A stretch of DNA of 64,000 bases from Bacteroidales bacterium (GTDB taxonomy: Bacteria > Bacteroidota > Bacteroidia > Bacteroidales > UBA932), in assembly GCA_022648685.1 (NCBI GenBank), contig JALCMW010000002.1, forward strand, positions 1 through 64,000. Direction: 5' to 3'. Of the stretch, positions 45,199 through 54,918 are shown in pieces; the first letter of the stretch is position 1, and each line of letters opens with the position of its first letter. The notes beneath the pieces are model-generated. The model was not told where the DNA came from, ran no database searches, and saw only the letters and a list, made by a program, of their open reading frames with translations. The position numbers were made by a program, and so were the translations under genes.

Positions 45199-47187
45199 AT
45201 GCACACACACAACGTCTTCTTTTCGGCAATATGCTCTTTGCTGTCTTTATCATCATTATTTTGTTTCGAGAATCCCGTTTTTGCGGAAAACGGCAGACCT
45301 GTGGAAGAAAGGCTGGGAAAGCCCTCTTCTCCTCTCATGCCTGATAAGACCGTTTTCCTGTATCCTCACGGACAAAAAGCTAAGAGAGGCCTGAAAGAAG
45401 CAGGTTCACCTCTGCTTTCCAACAGATTGTCCGGTCCGGAAAAAGCCGAAGGCAACGGCTTCATCGCCAACGTCAGCGACAGTGCCAGAATCGATCTTTA
45501 TTTTCCGGAAAAACCTAACGGACAGATGATAGTCATTTGTCCCGGCGGGTCTTATTTCGACCTGTCATCTTGGAACGAAGGCATATATACTGCCAAATGG
45601 CTGACGGAACGTGGAATCGCGGCATGCGTGTTAAAATATAGGCTTCCGAACGGACATTGGCAAGTCCCCCTTACCGATGTACAAAATACCTTCAGATATT
45701 GCAGGGCACATGCTTCTGAATGGAAAATAAAGCAATTGGGCATAATGGGCTTTTCTGCCGGTGGGCATCTGGCCTCTACGGCGGAAACAATGTATGACGA
45801 TATGACGACAAAACCTGATTTCGCAATCCTGATTTATCCGGTCATCTCAATGGAAGACGGGCTCACGCATTACCGTACACACAAAGATTTGCTTGGAAGC
45901 AACGAAAGCTGGACGGCAAGGGACGGATATTCATTTGAAAAATGGTACGAAAGACAGCAGAGACACAGGGAACTGGAAAAGATGTATTCGACTTATAATG
46001 ATGTATCTCCTTCTACACCTGCAACATTCATAGCTCTCAGCAGCGATGACAGAACGGTCTCCGCAATGAACAGTGTTTTGTTCTACAAGGCATTGATCAA
46101 AAACAAGGTTCCGGCAGAAATGCATATATTCCCAAGAGGAGGACACGGCTGGGGCTTTACTACCAATGATCTTGGAAAAGACAGGCTGGGATATGCCAGA
46201 AATGAATTTTCCGGCGATCTCGAAAGATGGTTGCAGGAGGTACGGGGAACTGAAAAAGATGAAAGGACTGTATTATCAATACAAAAAAAGTTTTATTCAT
46301 CAAAACCCGAAAAGACAGTCTTTCTATATCCCTACGGACAGAATTCCGACAAGGGACTTGCTGAGGCAAAAGGTCCCGGGGAAAGCAACGGTGACAAAGG
46401 AAAGGAAAAGATCACAGGGAACTGGAATCTTACAAATGTGGGAGACAGCGCCCGTTTCGACATGTACATAGCCCCGAATCCAAACGGACTTATGGTAATA
46501 ATCTGTCCCGGAGGTTGTTATGTCTTTTCAGCACAAAAAACCGAAGGCTTTAATGCAGCGGCATGGCTTCTGTCCAAAGGGACAAGCGTCTGCATCATGA
46601 AATACAGGATGCCCCATGGACATTGGGAAGTACCGCTTACAGACGTACAGAACGCTTTCCGCTATTGCAGGGCACATGCGGTGGAACTGGGGGTAAGAAA
46701 GATAGGTGTGATGGGCTTTTCCGCTGGAGGACATCTGGCAGCCTCTGCGAGCACTTTATTCACCGACACGGCTACAAGACCCGATTTCTCGATATTGTTT
46801 TATCCCGTCATATCCATGAAAGCGGGAATAACTCACAGGCAATCAAGAGATGAGCTGTTGGGAAGAACATCTGCATGGTCCGATATCGAAGAGATGAAAA
46901 AGCTTGAAAAGCGCTATTCACTGGAAAATGAAGTTAGCGCCAAGACTCCGGAAACATTCATCGCACTTTGTTCCGACGATGGTGCCGTTCCACCGGAAAA
47001 CAGCCTTTTGTACTATGAAGCGTTACTGAGAAACAATGTTCCTGCGGAAATGCACATTTTCCCCAAAGGAGGACACGGCTGGGGCTTCGACGCCCCGGGA
47101 ACAAGAGGTTATAAACTGGGATATTGCGAAAATGATCTTCTTATGTCTTTGGAAAGATTCCTTAAAGGAGTTGAAAAGAAGAAATAG
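45199..47187 (+). CDS. Secreted esterase with two tandem alpha/beta-hydrolase domains
   Basis: The 662-aa precursor has a signal peptide (about residues 1-28, ending VFA) and two copies of the same hydrolase domain, roughly residues 45-345 and 370-660. Each has a CPGG oxyanion loop, the duplicated block VPLTDVQN-x-FRYCRAHA, nucleophile motif GFSAGGH, a Ser/Asp loop (SSDDRTV and CSDDGAV) and the histidine motif GGHGWGF. Both active sites look intact. Relatives are acetyl-xylan and related carbohydrate esterases of the envelope or exterior. It faces the LysR gene, with a three-base gap between stop codons. Confidence 0.85.
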   Translation: MHTHNVFFSAICSLLSLSSLFCFENPVFAENGRPVEERLGKPSSPLMPDKTVFLYPHGQKAKRGLKEAGSPLLSNRLSGPEKAEGNGFIANVSDSARIDLYFPEKPNGQMIVICPGGSYFDLSSWNEGIYTAKWLTERGIAACVLKYRLPNGHWQVPLTDVQNTFRYCRAHASEWKIKQLGIMGFSAGGHLASTAETMYDDMTTKPDFAILIYPVISMEDGLTHYRTHKDLLGSNESWTARDGYSFEKWYERQQRHRELEKMYSTYNDVSPSTPATFIALSSDDRTVSAMNSVLFYKALIKNKVPAEMHIFPRGGHGWGFTTNDLGKDRLGYARNEFSGDLERWLQEVRGTEKDERTVLSIQKKFYSSKPEKTVFLYPYGQNSDKGLAEAKGPGESNGDKGKEKITGNWNLTNVGDSARFDMYIAPNPNGLMVIICPGGCYVFSAQKTEGFNAAAWLLSKGTSVCIMKYRMPHGHWEVPLTDVQNAFRYCRAHAVELGVRKIGVMGFSAGGHLAASASTLFTDTATRPDFSILFYPVISMKAGITHRQSRDELLGRTSAWSDIEEMKKLEKRYSLENEVSAKTPETFIALCSDDGAVPPENSLLYYEALLRNNVPAEMHIFPKGGHGWGFDAPGTRGYKLGYCENDLLMSLERFLKGVEKKK

Positions 47188-47190
47188 ACA

Positions 47191-48075
47191 TCAAGCCAGA
47201 CTGTCGGATACGGACTGATGCAACAGACTGCAGATTCCCGTCCCGGCAAAACGGGTTGAAGGCTGGAAATGCACATCGAATTGCAAATGAGGAAGAGGTA
47301 CGGGAAGAATTCTTGTCCCCGGGCATGTTTTGCCGGAGGCATATGGAACGACTCCGATGAAATCGGATGAATCTCCGACCAGAGACAAGATAGACTCAAT
47401 CGAATCCGACTGCAAGACGGTCATAGCAGTAATATCAAGGGAAAGGAACTGTTCATAAGGAGTCCATACCGCCAGCTTTCCATCGGCGGGAATATCCCCC
47501 AGACCTGAAAATGCGGATTGCCAAACGGAAGAATCGGCTTTCTTGTTTGAAGACGAAACTATTACGGAAGCAGGTATGACACCGATAAGAGAAGAAACGC
47601 CATCCCAGTCTATCCCTTCGTTCCTGTGTTTAACAAATAATTTCAAATCAGGTTCGACTTCTTTTGATTTGCCATAAGCATTAATTATAAAAGACGGGAA
47701 ACCTGATTTTACGTTTTCCCACGATGACATAAGGGAACGTAATGCCGAAGGCAGTATATAAGAAGCCATAAAGGAATCCGCAGCAATCATTATAGGGCGT
47801 GAAACGGTCATTTTCCCGTTCTTCCCGAACATTGAATCGGCGGCTTTGTACCAATACAATATATTTTCAGCATACTGCAAGAAAGATTTGCCCGTATCCG
47901 TAAGCGATATCTCCCCTTTTATCCTGTCGAACAATCTTACACCGATACCTTTTTCTATTTCTGCAATATTCTGGCTGACTGCAGGCTGGGATACGCCAAG
48001 AATTTTGGCAGCTCTGGTGAAACTGCCTTCGTTGGCAACAGCCATAAACGCTTTTAATCTAAAATCTTCAAACAT
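47191..48075 (-). CDS. LysR-family transcriptional regulator
   Basis: The 294-aa protein starts with the LysR winged helix-turn-helix: FRLKAFMAVANEGSFTRAAKILG, then VSQPAVSQNIAEIEKGIGVRLFDR. A substrate-binding domain follows from about residue 90. The ligand cannot be inferred. LysR proteins usually control a divergent neighbour, here the M16 peptidase gene 207 bases away; the esterase gene is convergent, so it is a less likely target. Confidence 0.92.
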   Translation of the reverse strand: MFEDFRLKAFMAVANEGSFTRAAKILGVSQPAVSQNIAEIEKGIGVRLFDRIKGEISLTDTGKSFLQYAENILYWYKAADSMFGKNGKMTVSRPIMIAADSFMASYILPSALRSLMSSWENVKSGFPSFIINAYGKSKEVEPDLKLFVKHRNEGIDWDGVSSLIGVIPASVIVSSSNKKADSSVWQSAFSGLGDIPADGKLAVWTPYEQFLSLDITAMTVLQSDSIESILSLVGDSSDFIGVVPYASGKTCPGTRILPVPLPHLQFDVHFQPSTRFAGTGICSLLHQSVSDSLA

Positions 48076-48096
48076 GATAAGAAATGCTTATTATGG

Positions 48097-48104
48097 CAAA
48101 AATA
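48097..48104 (-). promoter_or_regulatory. Putative -7 promoter box (TATTTTTG) of the LysR gene
   Basis: A minus-strand TAnnTTTG match 21 bases before the LysR start codon. Confidence 0.4.
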
Positions 48105-48282
48105 GTATAAAATTCCGATTGCCGGATTTTTCGGGACAAGTTTCAGTAAAATATTTTTATAATAATTAGATGAATAATTGCAAAATGATTCGTACATTTA
48201 CAGTGTACTAATAGCCTAGCACACAAAAAAAGAATTTGATGCTAACCGCCTGATAGATATTCAGGAATAAAAGAAAACATTT

Positions 48283-51117
48283 ATGAAAAAAATCTACAGC
48301 ATTTTAGCTGCCGTTTTGGTGTCTTTCGGAATAAGCACTATTGTTCCGGCACAAAATCCGCAGCTTCAGCAACTGCCCAACGATCCTTCTGTAAGGAAAG
48401 GCAAGTTGGAAAACGGAATGACCTATTACATCCGCCACAATGACAAACCTGCAGGACGCGCGGAATTCTATCTCGCCACAAATGTGGGTGCAATACAGGA
48501 AACTCCCGATCAGGACGGTCTGGCGCATTTTCTGGAACATATGTGTTTCAACGGGACTAAAAATTTTCCGGGGAAAGACATCATCAATTATCTGCAAAGC
48601 ATCGGTGCATCTTTCGGAGGAAACATTAATGCCCAGACCGGTGTGGAACAGACACAGTATATGCTTAACAACATCCCCGTATCAAGAGAAGGTATCATTG
48701 ACACCTGTCTTCTTATCATGCATGATTATTCGCATTTCGTGACCAACTCCCCTGAAGAAATCGACAAGGAAAGAGGTGTCATAATCGAAGAAAGGAGAAC
48801 TAGGAGAACGGCGAATTGGAGAATGCACGAAAAGAGTCTCCCGTACATATACGGAAATTCGAAATACGGGTCATGCACATTGATCGGAAGCCAGGAAAAT
48901 CTTGAAACTTTCAAGCCTGCAAGTCTCAATAACTTTTACAAGACATGGTACCGTCCCGACCTCCAGGCAATCGTTGTAGTCGGTGACGTAAATGTGGATC
49001 AGATAGAAGCAAAGCTCAAAAAGACATTCAGCGATATTCCTGCACCTGTAAATCCGAAACCTAAAGACGTGATAAAAATACCTGACAACAAAGAGCCTCT
49101 TATAGGTATCATTACAGATCCCGAAGCTTCGTCCACGTCAATGACGATTCTATGGAAAAGGGAAGCAGAACCCGAAGCAATAAACAGCACAGCAATCGGG
49201 GAATTGTCATCTCTGATCAAAGATATCATCTCCAAAGTAATGAACGAACGTTTCACCGACATAGAAGCGAAGCCGGACGCACCGTTCATCTCGGCCGATA
49301 TGGAAATCGGAAATATGTGCGAAACGATGGAAGTGACTTACGCTTCCGTATCCAGCAAAGACGGAGAAGCGATTCCCGCGTTCAAGGCATTCATGACCGA
49401 AGCCGAAAAAATGAAGAAATTCGGTTTTACAGATGCGGAAATAGACAGGGCCAAGAAAGATATTATCTCGACATACGAGACACGGGCAAAAAGAGCTGCT
49501 ACAAGGACAAACAGCCAATTGGTTCCGGAACTTATAAATAATTTCTTCGACAATTATTCATATATGGATCCTGAAAAGGAATACGAACTTGTAAAACAGC
49601 TTTGCGGATTCCTAGACTCCAAGGTGATCAATAAAGTGCTTCCTTCAGTTGTAACCGATACGAATATGGTTGTCATTTATGAGGCGCCAGAGAAAGAAGG
49701 ACTTTCACACCCTTCAAAAGAAGACTTTATCAATGCCATTCAGGAAGTAAACGATTCCGACATAAAGCCTAATGCCGAAGAAGTTGTGGACAAGCCGCTG
49801 CTTGACGCAGCTAAACTTAAAGGCAGTCCTATCAAGAAGACTTCCACTACCGTATACGGCGCAACCGAATGGACTCTGAAAAACGGAGTCAAAGTGATAG
49901 CGATGAAATCCGATAAAGAAAAAGACCGTATCAGGATCAAACTTTTCAAAAACGGTGGGAAATCTTTGATCGACGATAAGGATCTGCCTTCATTCGACGA
50001 AAATATTTTCGGACTGTTCCTTAGAAATTCCGGAGTATCGGAGTTCCCGAATACGACACTGAACAAAATGCTTTCCGGGAAGAATCTTTATATGAGTCCT
50101 TTCATAGATTCCAGACAACACGGGATTTCAGGATCTTCGACCAAGAAGGATTTGGAAACGGCATTCCAGCTAATGTACCTGTACTTTACTGATCCACGTT
50201 TCGATCAGAACGAATTCGATCAGGGAATGAACCAGCTAAAGGCCGTTCTCCCGAATCTTACCAATCAGCCTAATTATAGACTCCAGGACCAGCTATACAA
50301 GACTTTGTATAATGACAGTCCGAGACATCAGCTCATAAACGATTCGATCATGCGGAATGCAAGCCTGCAGACAATTGAAAAAGTATATAAAGACCTTTTC
50401 AAAGACGCAGCCGGTGCAACAGTGCTGATAGTCGGAGACTTCGGTACCGATACTTTGAAGACCTATGTGGAGAAATATATCGGATCGCTGCCTAAAGGCA
50501 AAAAAGCCTCCAAGTGGATTGACAGGCACGATGATATGGCTTCGGGAAAGATTGAAAATATCTTTCCTGTAGATATGCAGACCCCTCAAAGCACAGTATG
50601 CCAGATATACAATATGCCATATGCTTATTCCGTAAAGAACCAGGTAATTATGGATGCAATCCAGTACATTCTGGATATGATATACACAGATACTCTCCGC
50701 GAGGATGAAGGCGGCACATACGGAGCCAGTACACAAGTGTCATTAAGCAAATATCCCAAAGAAAAAGCAATGGTGCTTGTCATCTTCAACACCAAGCCGT
50801 CATCTGCCGACAAGCTTCGAGCCCTGGCTGTTTCAGGAATGAAGAATCTTGCCGAAAACGGACCTACTGACGAACAGTTCTCGAAAACCATCGAAAACTT
50901 CAAAAAGCAGATTCCTGAAAAGAGAGTGGACAACGACTACTGGATGAGCCAATTGTTCCATTACTGCGTATACGGGGAAAATGAAGATCAGCTATACGAA
51001 AAGGCCGTAAATGAATTGAAACCTGAAGATATAAAAGATATGCTTCAGAAAATAACAAGTTCCGGGAATTACATAGAAATAGTAATGAACCCGGGGAAAT
51101 CGGCGGAAAAGGAATAA
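48283..51117 (+). CDS. M16-family zinc metallopeptidase (insulinase/pitrilysin type)
   Basis: The 944-aa precursor has a signal peptide (about residues 1-24, ending VPA) and two pitrilysin halves. The first carries the inverted zinc motif H82-x-x-E85-H86 (HFLEHMCFNG), with the third ligand in the SPEEIDKERGVIIEE helix. The second half (from about residue 520) lacks the motif, as normal, and has the DTLREDEGGTYG segment typical of the inactive domain. Such periplasmic clamshell enzymes degrade short peptides. A bidirectional terminator separates it from the ferredoxin gene. Confidence 0.93.
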   Translation: MKKIYSILAAVLVSFGISTIVPAQNPQLQQLPNDPSVRKGKLENGMTYYIRHNDKPAGRAEFYLATNVGAIQETPDQDGLAHFLEHMCFNGTKNFPGKDIINYLQSIGASFGGNINAQTGVEQTQYMLNNIPVSREGIIDTCLLIMHDYSHFVTNSPEEIDKERGVIIEERRTRRTANWRMHEKSLPYIYGNSKYGSCTLIGSQENLETFKPASLNNFYKTWYRPDLQAIVVVGDVNVDQIEAKLKKTFSDIPAPVNPKPKDVIKIPDNKEPLIGIITDPEASSTSMTILWKREAEPEAINSTAIGELSSLIKDIISKVMNERFTDIEAKPDAPFISADMEIGNMCETMEVTYASVSSKDGEAIPAFKAFMTEAEKMKKFGFTDAEIDRAKKDIISTYETRAKRAATRTNSQLVPELINNFFDNYSYMDPEKEYELVKQLCGFLDSKVINKVLPSVVTDTNMVVIYEAPEKEGLSHPSKEDFINAIQEVNDSDIKPNAEEVVDKPLLDAAKLKGSPIKKTSTTVYGATEWTLKNGVKVIAMKSDKEKDRIRIKLFKNGGKSLIDDKDLPSFDENIFGLFLRNSGVSEFPNTTLNKMLSGKNLYMSPFIDSRQHGISGSSTKKDLETAFQLMYLYFTDPRFDQNEFDQGMNQLKAVLPNLTNQPNYRLQDQLYKTLYNDSPRHQLINDSIMRNASLQTIEKVYKDLFKDAAGATVLIVGDFGTDTLKTYVEKYIGSLPKGKKASKWIDRHDDMASGKIENIFPVDMQTPQSTVCQIYNMPYAYSVKNQVIMDAIQYILDMIYTDTLREDEGGTYGASTQVSLSKYPKEKAMVLVIFNTKPSSADKLRALAVSGMKNLAENGPTDEQFSKTIENFKKQIPEKRVDNDYWMSQLFHYCVYGENEDQLYEKAVNELKPEDIKDMLQKITSSGNYIEIVMNPGKSAEKE

Positions 51118-51130
51118 TTCCGACAACTAT

Positions 51131-51178
51131 AAATAAAAACAGGCAGGACGAGATTTTACGTCCTGCCTGTTTTTATTT
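51131..51178. terminator. Bidirectional rho-independent terminator
   Basis: AAATAAAAACAGGCAGGACG pairs with CGTCCTGCCTGTTTTTATTT over 20 bases around an eight-base loop. It has T-runs in both directions, serving the M16 gene (plus) and the ferredoxin gene (minus). Confidence 0.9.
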
Positions 51179-51189
51179 ACCGTAAAAGA

Positions 51190-51369
51190 TTAACTTTCCT
51201 CAACAGGATGTATGGCACCCATCGGGCAAGCATCGGCACAAGCTCCGCATCCAATGCAGACATCCGGATCGATATGATAAACATCGCCTTCGGAAATCGC
51301 ACCTGAAGGACATTCATTTTGGCATGTGCCGCAAGCGACGCAATCAGCTTCAGAAATTTTATAAACCAT
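51190..51369 (-). CDS. 2[4Fe-4S] ferredoxin
   Basis: This 59-aa gene is short and easy to overlook. The product has two classical cluster motifs: C10-x2-C13-x2-C16-x3-C20-P and C38-x2-C41-x2-C44-x3-C48-P, with VYKISEADCVACGTC at the N-terminus and an acidic tail. It is a clostridial-type low-potential electron carrier, the natural partner of the PFOR encoded about 6 kb away. It is monocistronic, with a full promoter upstream and a strong terminator downstream. Confidence 0.95.
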   Translation of the reverse strand: MVYKISEADCVACGTCQNECPSGAISEGDVYHIDPDVCIGCGACADACPMGAIHPVEES

Positions 51370-51411
51370 AATGATAATTATTAATTGTTATACATGTATT
51401 CCAATAGTCAA

Positions 51412-51442
51412 TTGGAAAAGCAAATTTATAAGTTTATCTTTG
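51412..51442 (+). promoter_or_regulatory. Promoter of the DUF1573/Mn-transporter operon (TTG, N20, TATCTTTG)
   Basis: TTG at 51412-51414 and TATCTTTG at 51435-51442 are spaced by 20 bases. The site overlaps the oppositely oriented ferredoxin promoter. The predicted leader is about 70 bases. Confidence 0.6.
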
Positions 51443-51452
51443 ATTTTTCAAA
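51421..51452 (-). promoter_or_regulatory. Promoter of the ferredoxin gene (-33 TTTG, -7 TAAATTTG)
   Basis: On the minus strand TTTG (51449-51452), 20 bases, TAAATTTG (51421-51428): a full consensus match, with a leader of about 47 bases. Confidence 0.7.
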
Positions 51453-51517
51453 AAATATCCTCTTTCTGCGGAAAGAAATCTGCAGGAAACCGACGGATCC
51501 ATTAAGTTGTTTTTATC

Positions 51518-52699
51518 ATGACAAAGCTATATAAATACATTTGTTCAATCGTCCTTGCGATAGCAACGGTAACTGCGGCGGCAGGAAACCCACCTGCAAG
51601 ATTCGCAGATGTAATAGAATTCGACAGGACAGTATTTGATTTCGGTGACATCATGCTTTCCGACGGTCCCGTTTCGTGCACTTTCAACGCAAAGAATATA
51701 GGAAAGAAAGCAATAGCAATATACAACGTGGTTTCATCCTGCGGATGTACCGGAGTGAAATGGACCAGGGAACCGATATTGCCGGGAAAGACAGGCAAAA
51801 TAACAGCCACTTACAGTAATGATGAAGGTGCATTCCCTTTCGACAAGACGCTCACGGTTTACGTTTCCAATGTCAAAAGACCGATAGTCCTGAGACTCAG
51901 AGGAGTAAGCCACAAGGAAAAGTTGTCTCCTGAAAAGATATACTGTACCAGATTCGGAATCCTGGGAATCAAGGATCCGGACATAAAATGCGGAAACATG
52001 CAGCAAGGGGAACAGAAAAGCGGGGAAATAGTAATTGCTAATCTCGGCAAAGTCCCCGCTGATGTGTCTTTCGAGAAAATAACCAAAGGTATGGCTCTTT
52101 CCGTCACTCCGAACCCTATCCCGCCGAAAAGCACCGGAAAACTTACATATACGATAACCTCGGACCGGTCAAAATGGGGCCGCAATTATTATTATGCAAC
52201 CCCTGTCATTAACGGGAAATCATACAAAGCCGTAATCACTGCAGTGCAGGAAGTTCCCAACAGCGAAAGGGGCGCACTCAATGCAACCGACATAAATCCG
52301 GAACTTGGGCAGGGAAAGTCTGAAATTGGCATATGGACATTTACGAAAGAGAACTTCTCAGGCTGGTCCGCAACACAAATAGACTCGGCCGCCCAGCCGA
52401 TGTTCGATGCCAGTACCTGCTCGCTTGGCAAAATCAAAAAGGGACTTGTAGCCGATGCGGTTTTCCCGGTAAAGAATTCCGGACTCAGCGTATTCAAGAT
52501 ATATAAAATAGATTCCGACAACACTTGCACTTCTGTCATCAGTTCCAGTCCCGTGCTTCCGGCTGAAAAGGGGAATCTGAGAATAAGGGTTGATACTTCC
52601 TCTCTTACCGAAGGAGAGACGCTTATCATGCTGACACTTACGACAAACTCACCTTTGAGGCCCGTGATAAATTTATTCATCACAGGTTGGATCATTTGA
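51518..52699 (+). CDS. DUF1573-domain exported protein
   Basis: The 393-aa precursor has a signal peptide (residues 1 to about 22). The DUF1573 domain follows (FDRTVFDFGDI, CTFNAKNIGKKAIAIYNVVSSCGCTGVKW, ILPGKTGKITATY), an immunoglobulin-like fold common in Bacteroidetes envelopes. A second similar beta-sandwich appears at the C-terminus (CSLGKIKKGLVADAVFPVKNSG). The function is unknown. It is followed seven bases later by the putative manganese transporter and shares its promoter. Confidence 0.88.
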   Translation: MTKLYKYICSIVLAIATVTAAAGNPPARFADVIEFDRTVFDFGDIMLSDGPVSCTFNAKNIGKKAIAIYNVVSSCGCTGVKWTREPILPGKTGKITATYSNDEGAFPFDKTLTVYVSNVKRPIVLRLRGVSHKEKLSPEKIYCTRFGILGIKDPDIKCGNMQQGEQKSGEIVIANLGKVPADVSFEKITKGMALSVTPNPIPPKSTGKLTYTITSDRSKWGRNYYYATPVINGKSYKAVITAVQEVPNSERGALNATDINPELGQGKSEIGIWTFTKENFSGWSATQIDSAAQPMFDASTCSLGKIKKGLVADAVFPVKNSGLSVFKIYKIDSDNTCTSVISSSPVLPAEKGNLRIRVDTSSLTEGETLIMLTLTTNSPLRPVINLFITGWII

Positions 52700-52706
52700 T
52701 TTTACG

Positions 52707-53582
52707 ATGCTGAAAATAATAACAGATACATTCATTGATTCCGTAAGCATCACCGGACTTGTGATGATAATAATGATAATCATCGAAAGCCTCAACATAG
52801 GTACTCGCGGTTTCATATTCAATAACCTGAAAAAGACGCGTTTCGGACAGATTCTTGTGTCAGCTCTTCTAGGTTCCGTTCCGGGATGCATGGGAGGATT
52901 CGCTTCGGTATCTTTGTATACGCACAAAATGATCTCTTTCGGAGCTTTGGTGGCCATGATGATAGCCACCACGGGGGATGAGTCTTTCATGATGATAGCT
53001 ATGTTTCCGGGAAAAGCCGCCATCCTTTTCATGATCCTGTTCGCATTGGCAATCTTATCCGGAGTCATAGTGGACATTTCGGTAGGATTCAGGAAAAACA
53101 TTGGTGAATGCGACAAAAAGCTAGGTATCGAATTCACTCCCGGAGACAAATATGAAATCCACAAGGAAACCGCAGGAAGAAAAGACAGATTCAAACATTT
53201 CTTAAAAGAACATCTTTGGAAACATATAATAAAAAAGCATCTGCCGAAGATATTCTTCTGGACATTCGGAATCCTTCTGATATTCGCCGTCCTGTCCCAT
53301 TTTTTCGATATAAACAAATGGATAACAGGAAACACTCCTCTTATGATCCTGCTGGCAATGGCGATAGGACTGATACCGGAATCGGGGCCGCATATGATTT
53401 TCGTATCCCTGTTTGCCACGGGAGTAATTCCTTTCCCCGTATTGCTTGCAAATTCCATTGTACAGGAAGGGCATGCCGGTCTTCCGCTGCTTGCAGAAAG
53501 CAAAAAGAGCTTCGCATATGCGAAACTCTTCAAATGTATACTTGCAGGTGCAATAAGCTACACCCTGATGTTCTTCAGTTAA
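52707..53582 (+). CDS. Putative manganese (or metal) efflux transporter, PF11449 type
   Basis: The 291-aa protein is very hydrophobic, with about eight membrane segments in two halves. It has the motifs LGSVPGCMGGF and TTGDESFMM in the first half and LIPESGPHMIF, IPFPVLLANSIVQEGHAGLPLL in the second, as in the 'putative manganese transporter' (ArsP-like) family. A basic cytoplasmic loop with KHFLKEHLWKHIIKKHLPK separates the halves. I see no manganese riboswitch upstream; it depends on the DUF1573 promoter. The metal specificity rests on the family name only. Confidence 0.8.
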   Translation: MLKIITDTFIDSVSITGLVMIIMIIIESLNIGTRGFIFNNLKKTRFGQILVSALLGSVPGCMGGFASVSLYTHKMISFGALVAMMIATTGDESFMMIAMFPGKAAILFMILFALAILSGVIVDISVGFRKNIGECDKKLGIEFTPGDKYEIHKETAGRKDRFKHFLKEHLWKHIIKKHLPKIFFWTFGILLIFAVLSHFFDINKWITGNTPLMILLAMAIGLIPESGPHMIFVSLFATGVIPFPVLLANSIVQEGHAGLPLLAESKKSFAYAKLFKCILAGAISYTLMFFS

Positions 53583-53615
53583 CCCGTTATCTTGCTTCCA
53601 TGAAAAGCGGCTTCC

Positions 53616-54059
53616 TCATTTTGAGGGTTTTGACTTTTTCGCAGTACCGGAATTCTCCAATTCGTATCTGAGGCCGGCCTTTACGTTTTCAATTATGGCT
53701 TTTGACGAATATGTGGCTCCCGAAACAGCGTCGACTTTGAGTTCCGCTCCTTCAGCAGGTGTTTTGCCATTCCATTTTTCAAGAAGCTTGCTTTGAAGGA
53801 CCTTTCCGAAATATTCCGGAGATTCATCATTAGGCAAAGCCTTTACTGAAATGACTTTTCCACCTTTGATGTCGATCTCTACCGGTGTTACATCATTAAA
53901 TCCGAGATAAGACTTGCCTATTTCAGAGGTATTGATAATTACGGTTCCGTCTGTCTTGACAGTTCTGGTTTTCGGTGTCTGGGACGTTGATGCGGCGGAA
54001 ACGGACAAGCAGGCGGCAAGAATGGCCGCCGAAAGCAATTTTTTAAAATTCATATTCAT
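53616..54059 (-). CDS. FMN-binding domain protein, exported
   Basis: The 147-aa precursor has a signal peptide (KKLLSAAILAACLSVSAAS). One FMN-binding domain (PF04205) follows, ending in VDAVSGATYSSKAIIENVKAGL, where SGATYS is the site at which FMN can be attached through phosphate to Thr in RnfG/NqrC-type proteins. It is likely a periplasmic flavoprotein in electron transfer. No rnf or nqr genes are nearby. Starts at 54059 or 54053 are both plausible; the frame is open to 54080. Confidence 0.85.
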   Translation of the reverse strand: MNMNFKKLLSAAILAACLSVSAASTSQTPKTRTVKTDGTVIINTSEIGKSYLGFNDVTPVEIDIKGGKVISVKALPNDESPEYFGKVLQSKLLEKWNGKTPAEGAELKVDAVSGATYSSKAIIENVKAGLRYELENSGTAKKSKPSK

Positions 54060-54108
54060 AAAATTGATATTTATAAACACAATGGATATCTATAATTATA
54101 ATATACGG

Positions 54109-54918
54109 TCAAAGAATAATCAAAGGGGAAGGCGTCTGTCTGGGCAAAGCCCGCAGACTTACCGAACCTTCAGGAACCCCCAGCTCTGACAATGCCGAAT
54201 AAGCCGACTTGCAGGCCAATTCCGGAAGATTGTTATTTTCACTCAAATGACACAGGAATAGATTTTTCAAACCTTTATGATAAAACAACTTAATAGCCCC
54301 GGCACACTCATCATTGCTGAGATGTCCGTTGCCGCGGCATATTCTCATTTTCAATTCATGGGTATATGAGCCACCCATAAGCATATCGACATCATAATTT
54401 GATTCGATGACTACCGTATCCGCTTTTCCGGCATATTGCAACGCCTCTTTTACCATATGCCCGATATCTGTCATTATCACGAAATAGTGCCCTTCAGCAC
54501 GTATTGCGAAACCGACAGTCTGGGTAGCATCATGGGGAACTTCAAAATATTTTACCTGGAATCCGCATATATCATTCCATGAATCTTCATCCAGATCATT
54601 CCTATATGGAGTTATCACCGAAGAAGTAAAAGAATGTACTGCCAATGCGTTTTGCAGTTTTCCGGTAGCATACACCGGTTTTCCAAGATGTTTGCAATAA
54701 GATCCGAGATTACGGATGTGATCAAGATGGTCATGTGTAACCAGAACGGCACCAATGCAATCTGTATTCAGGCCGAACTGCAGCAGTCTGCTTTTCAACC
54801 TGCGGACACTGACCCCGGCATCGATAAGGATTCCCGAAGGATCGCCGTGTTCCGGACAGGACAGCAGGAGATAACAATTGCCGCAACTTCCGCTTGAGAA
54901 GCTCATGAATTTCAACAT
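54109..54918 (-). CDS. MBL-fold metallo-hydrolase (YycJ/WalJ-like)
   Basis: The 269-aa protein is a metallo-beta-lactamase-fold hydrolase with FSSGSCGNCYLL at the start, the metal motif THDHLDHIRNLG, the second histidine in VPHDATQTVGF, and IESNYDVDML. This pattern matches the YycJ/VicX group, cytoplasmic proteins with proposed nuclease activity on DNA. It is the last gene of the TPR-HAD-MBL operon and overlaps the HAD gene by seven bases. Confidence 0.88.
   Translation of the reverse strand: MLKFMSFSSGSCGNCYLLLSCPEHGDPSGILIDAGVSVRRLKSRLLQFGLNTDCIGAVLVTHDHLDHIRNLGSYCKHLGKPVYATGKLQNALAVHSFTSSVITPYRNDLDEDSWNDICGFQVKYFEVPHDATQTVGFAIRAEGHYFVIMTDIGHMVKEALQYAGKADTVVIESNYDVDMLMGGSYTHELKMRICRGNGHLSNDECAGAIKLFYHKGLKNLFLCHLSENNNLPELACKSAYSALSELGVPEGSVSLRALPRQTPSPLIIL

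Noticed and set aside
51370..52706. Manganese riboswitch (yybP-ykoY type) before the putative Mn exporter
   Set aside because: The exporter starts seven bases after the DUF1573 gene, and the upstream leader shows no such fold.
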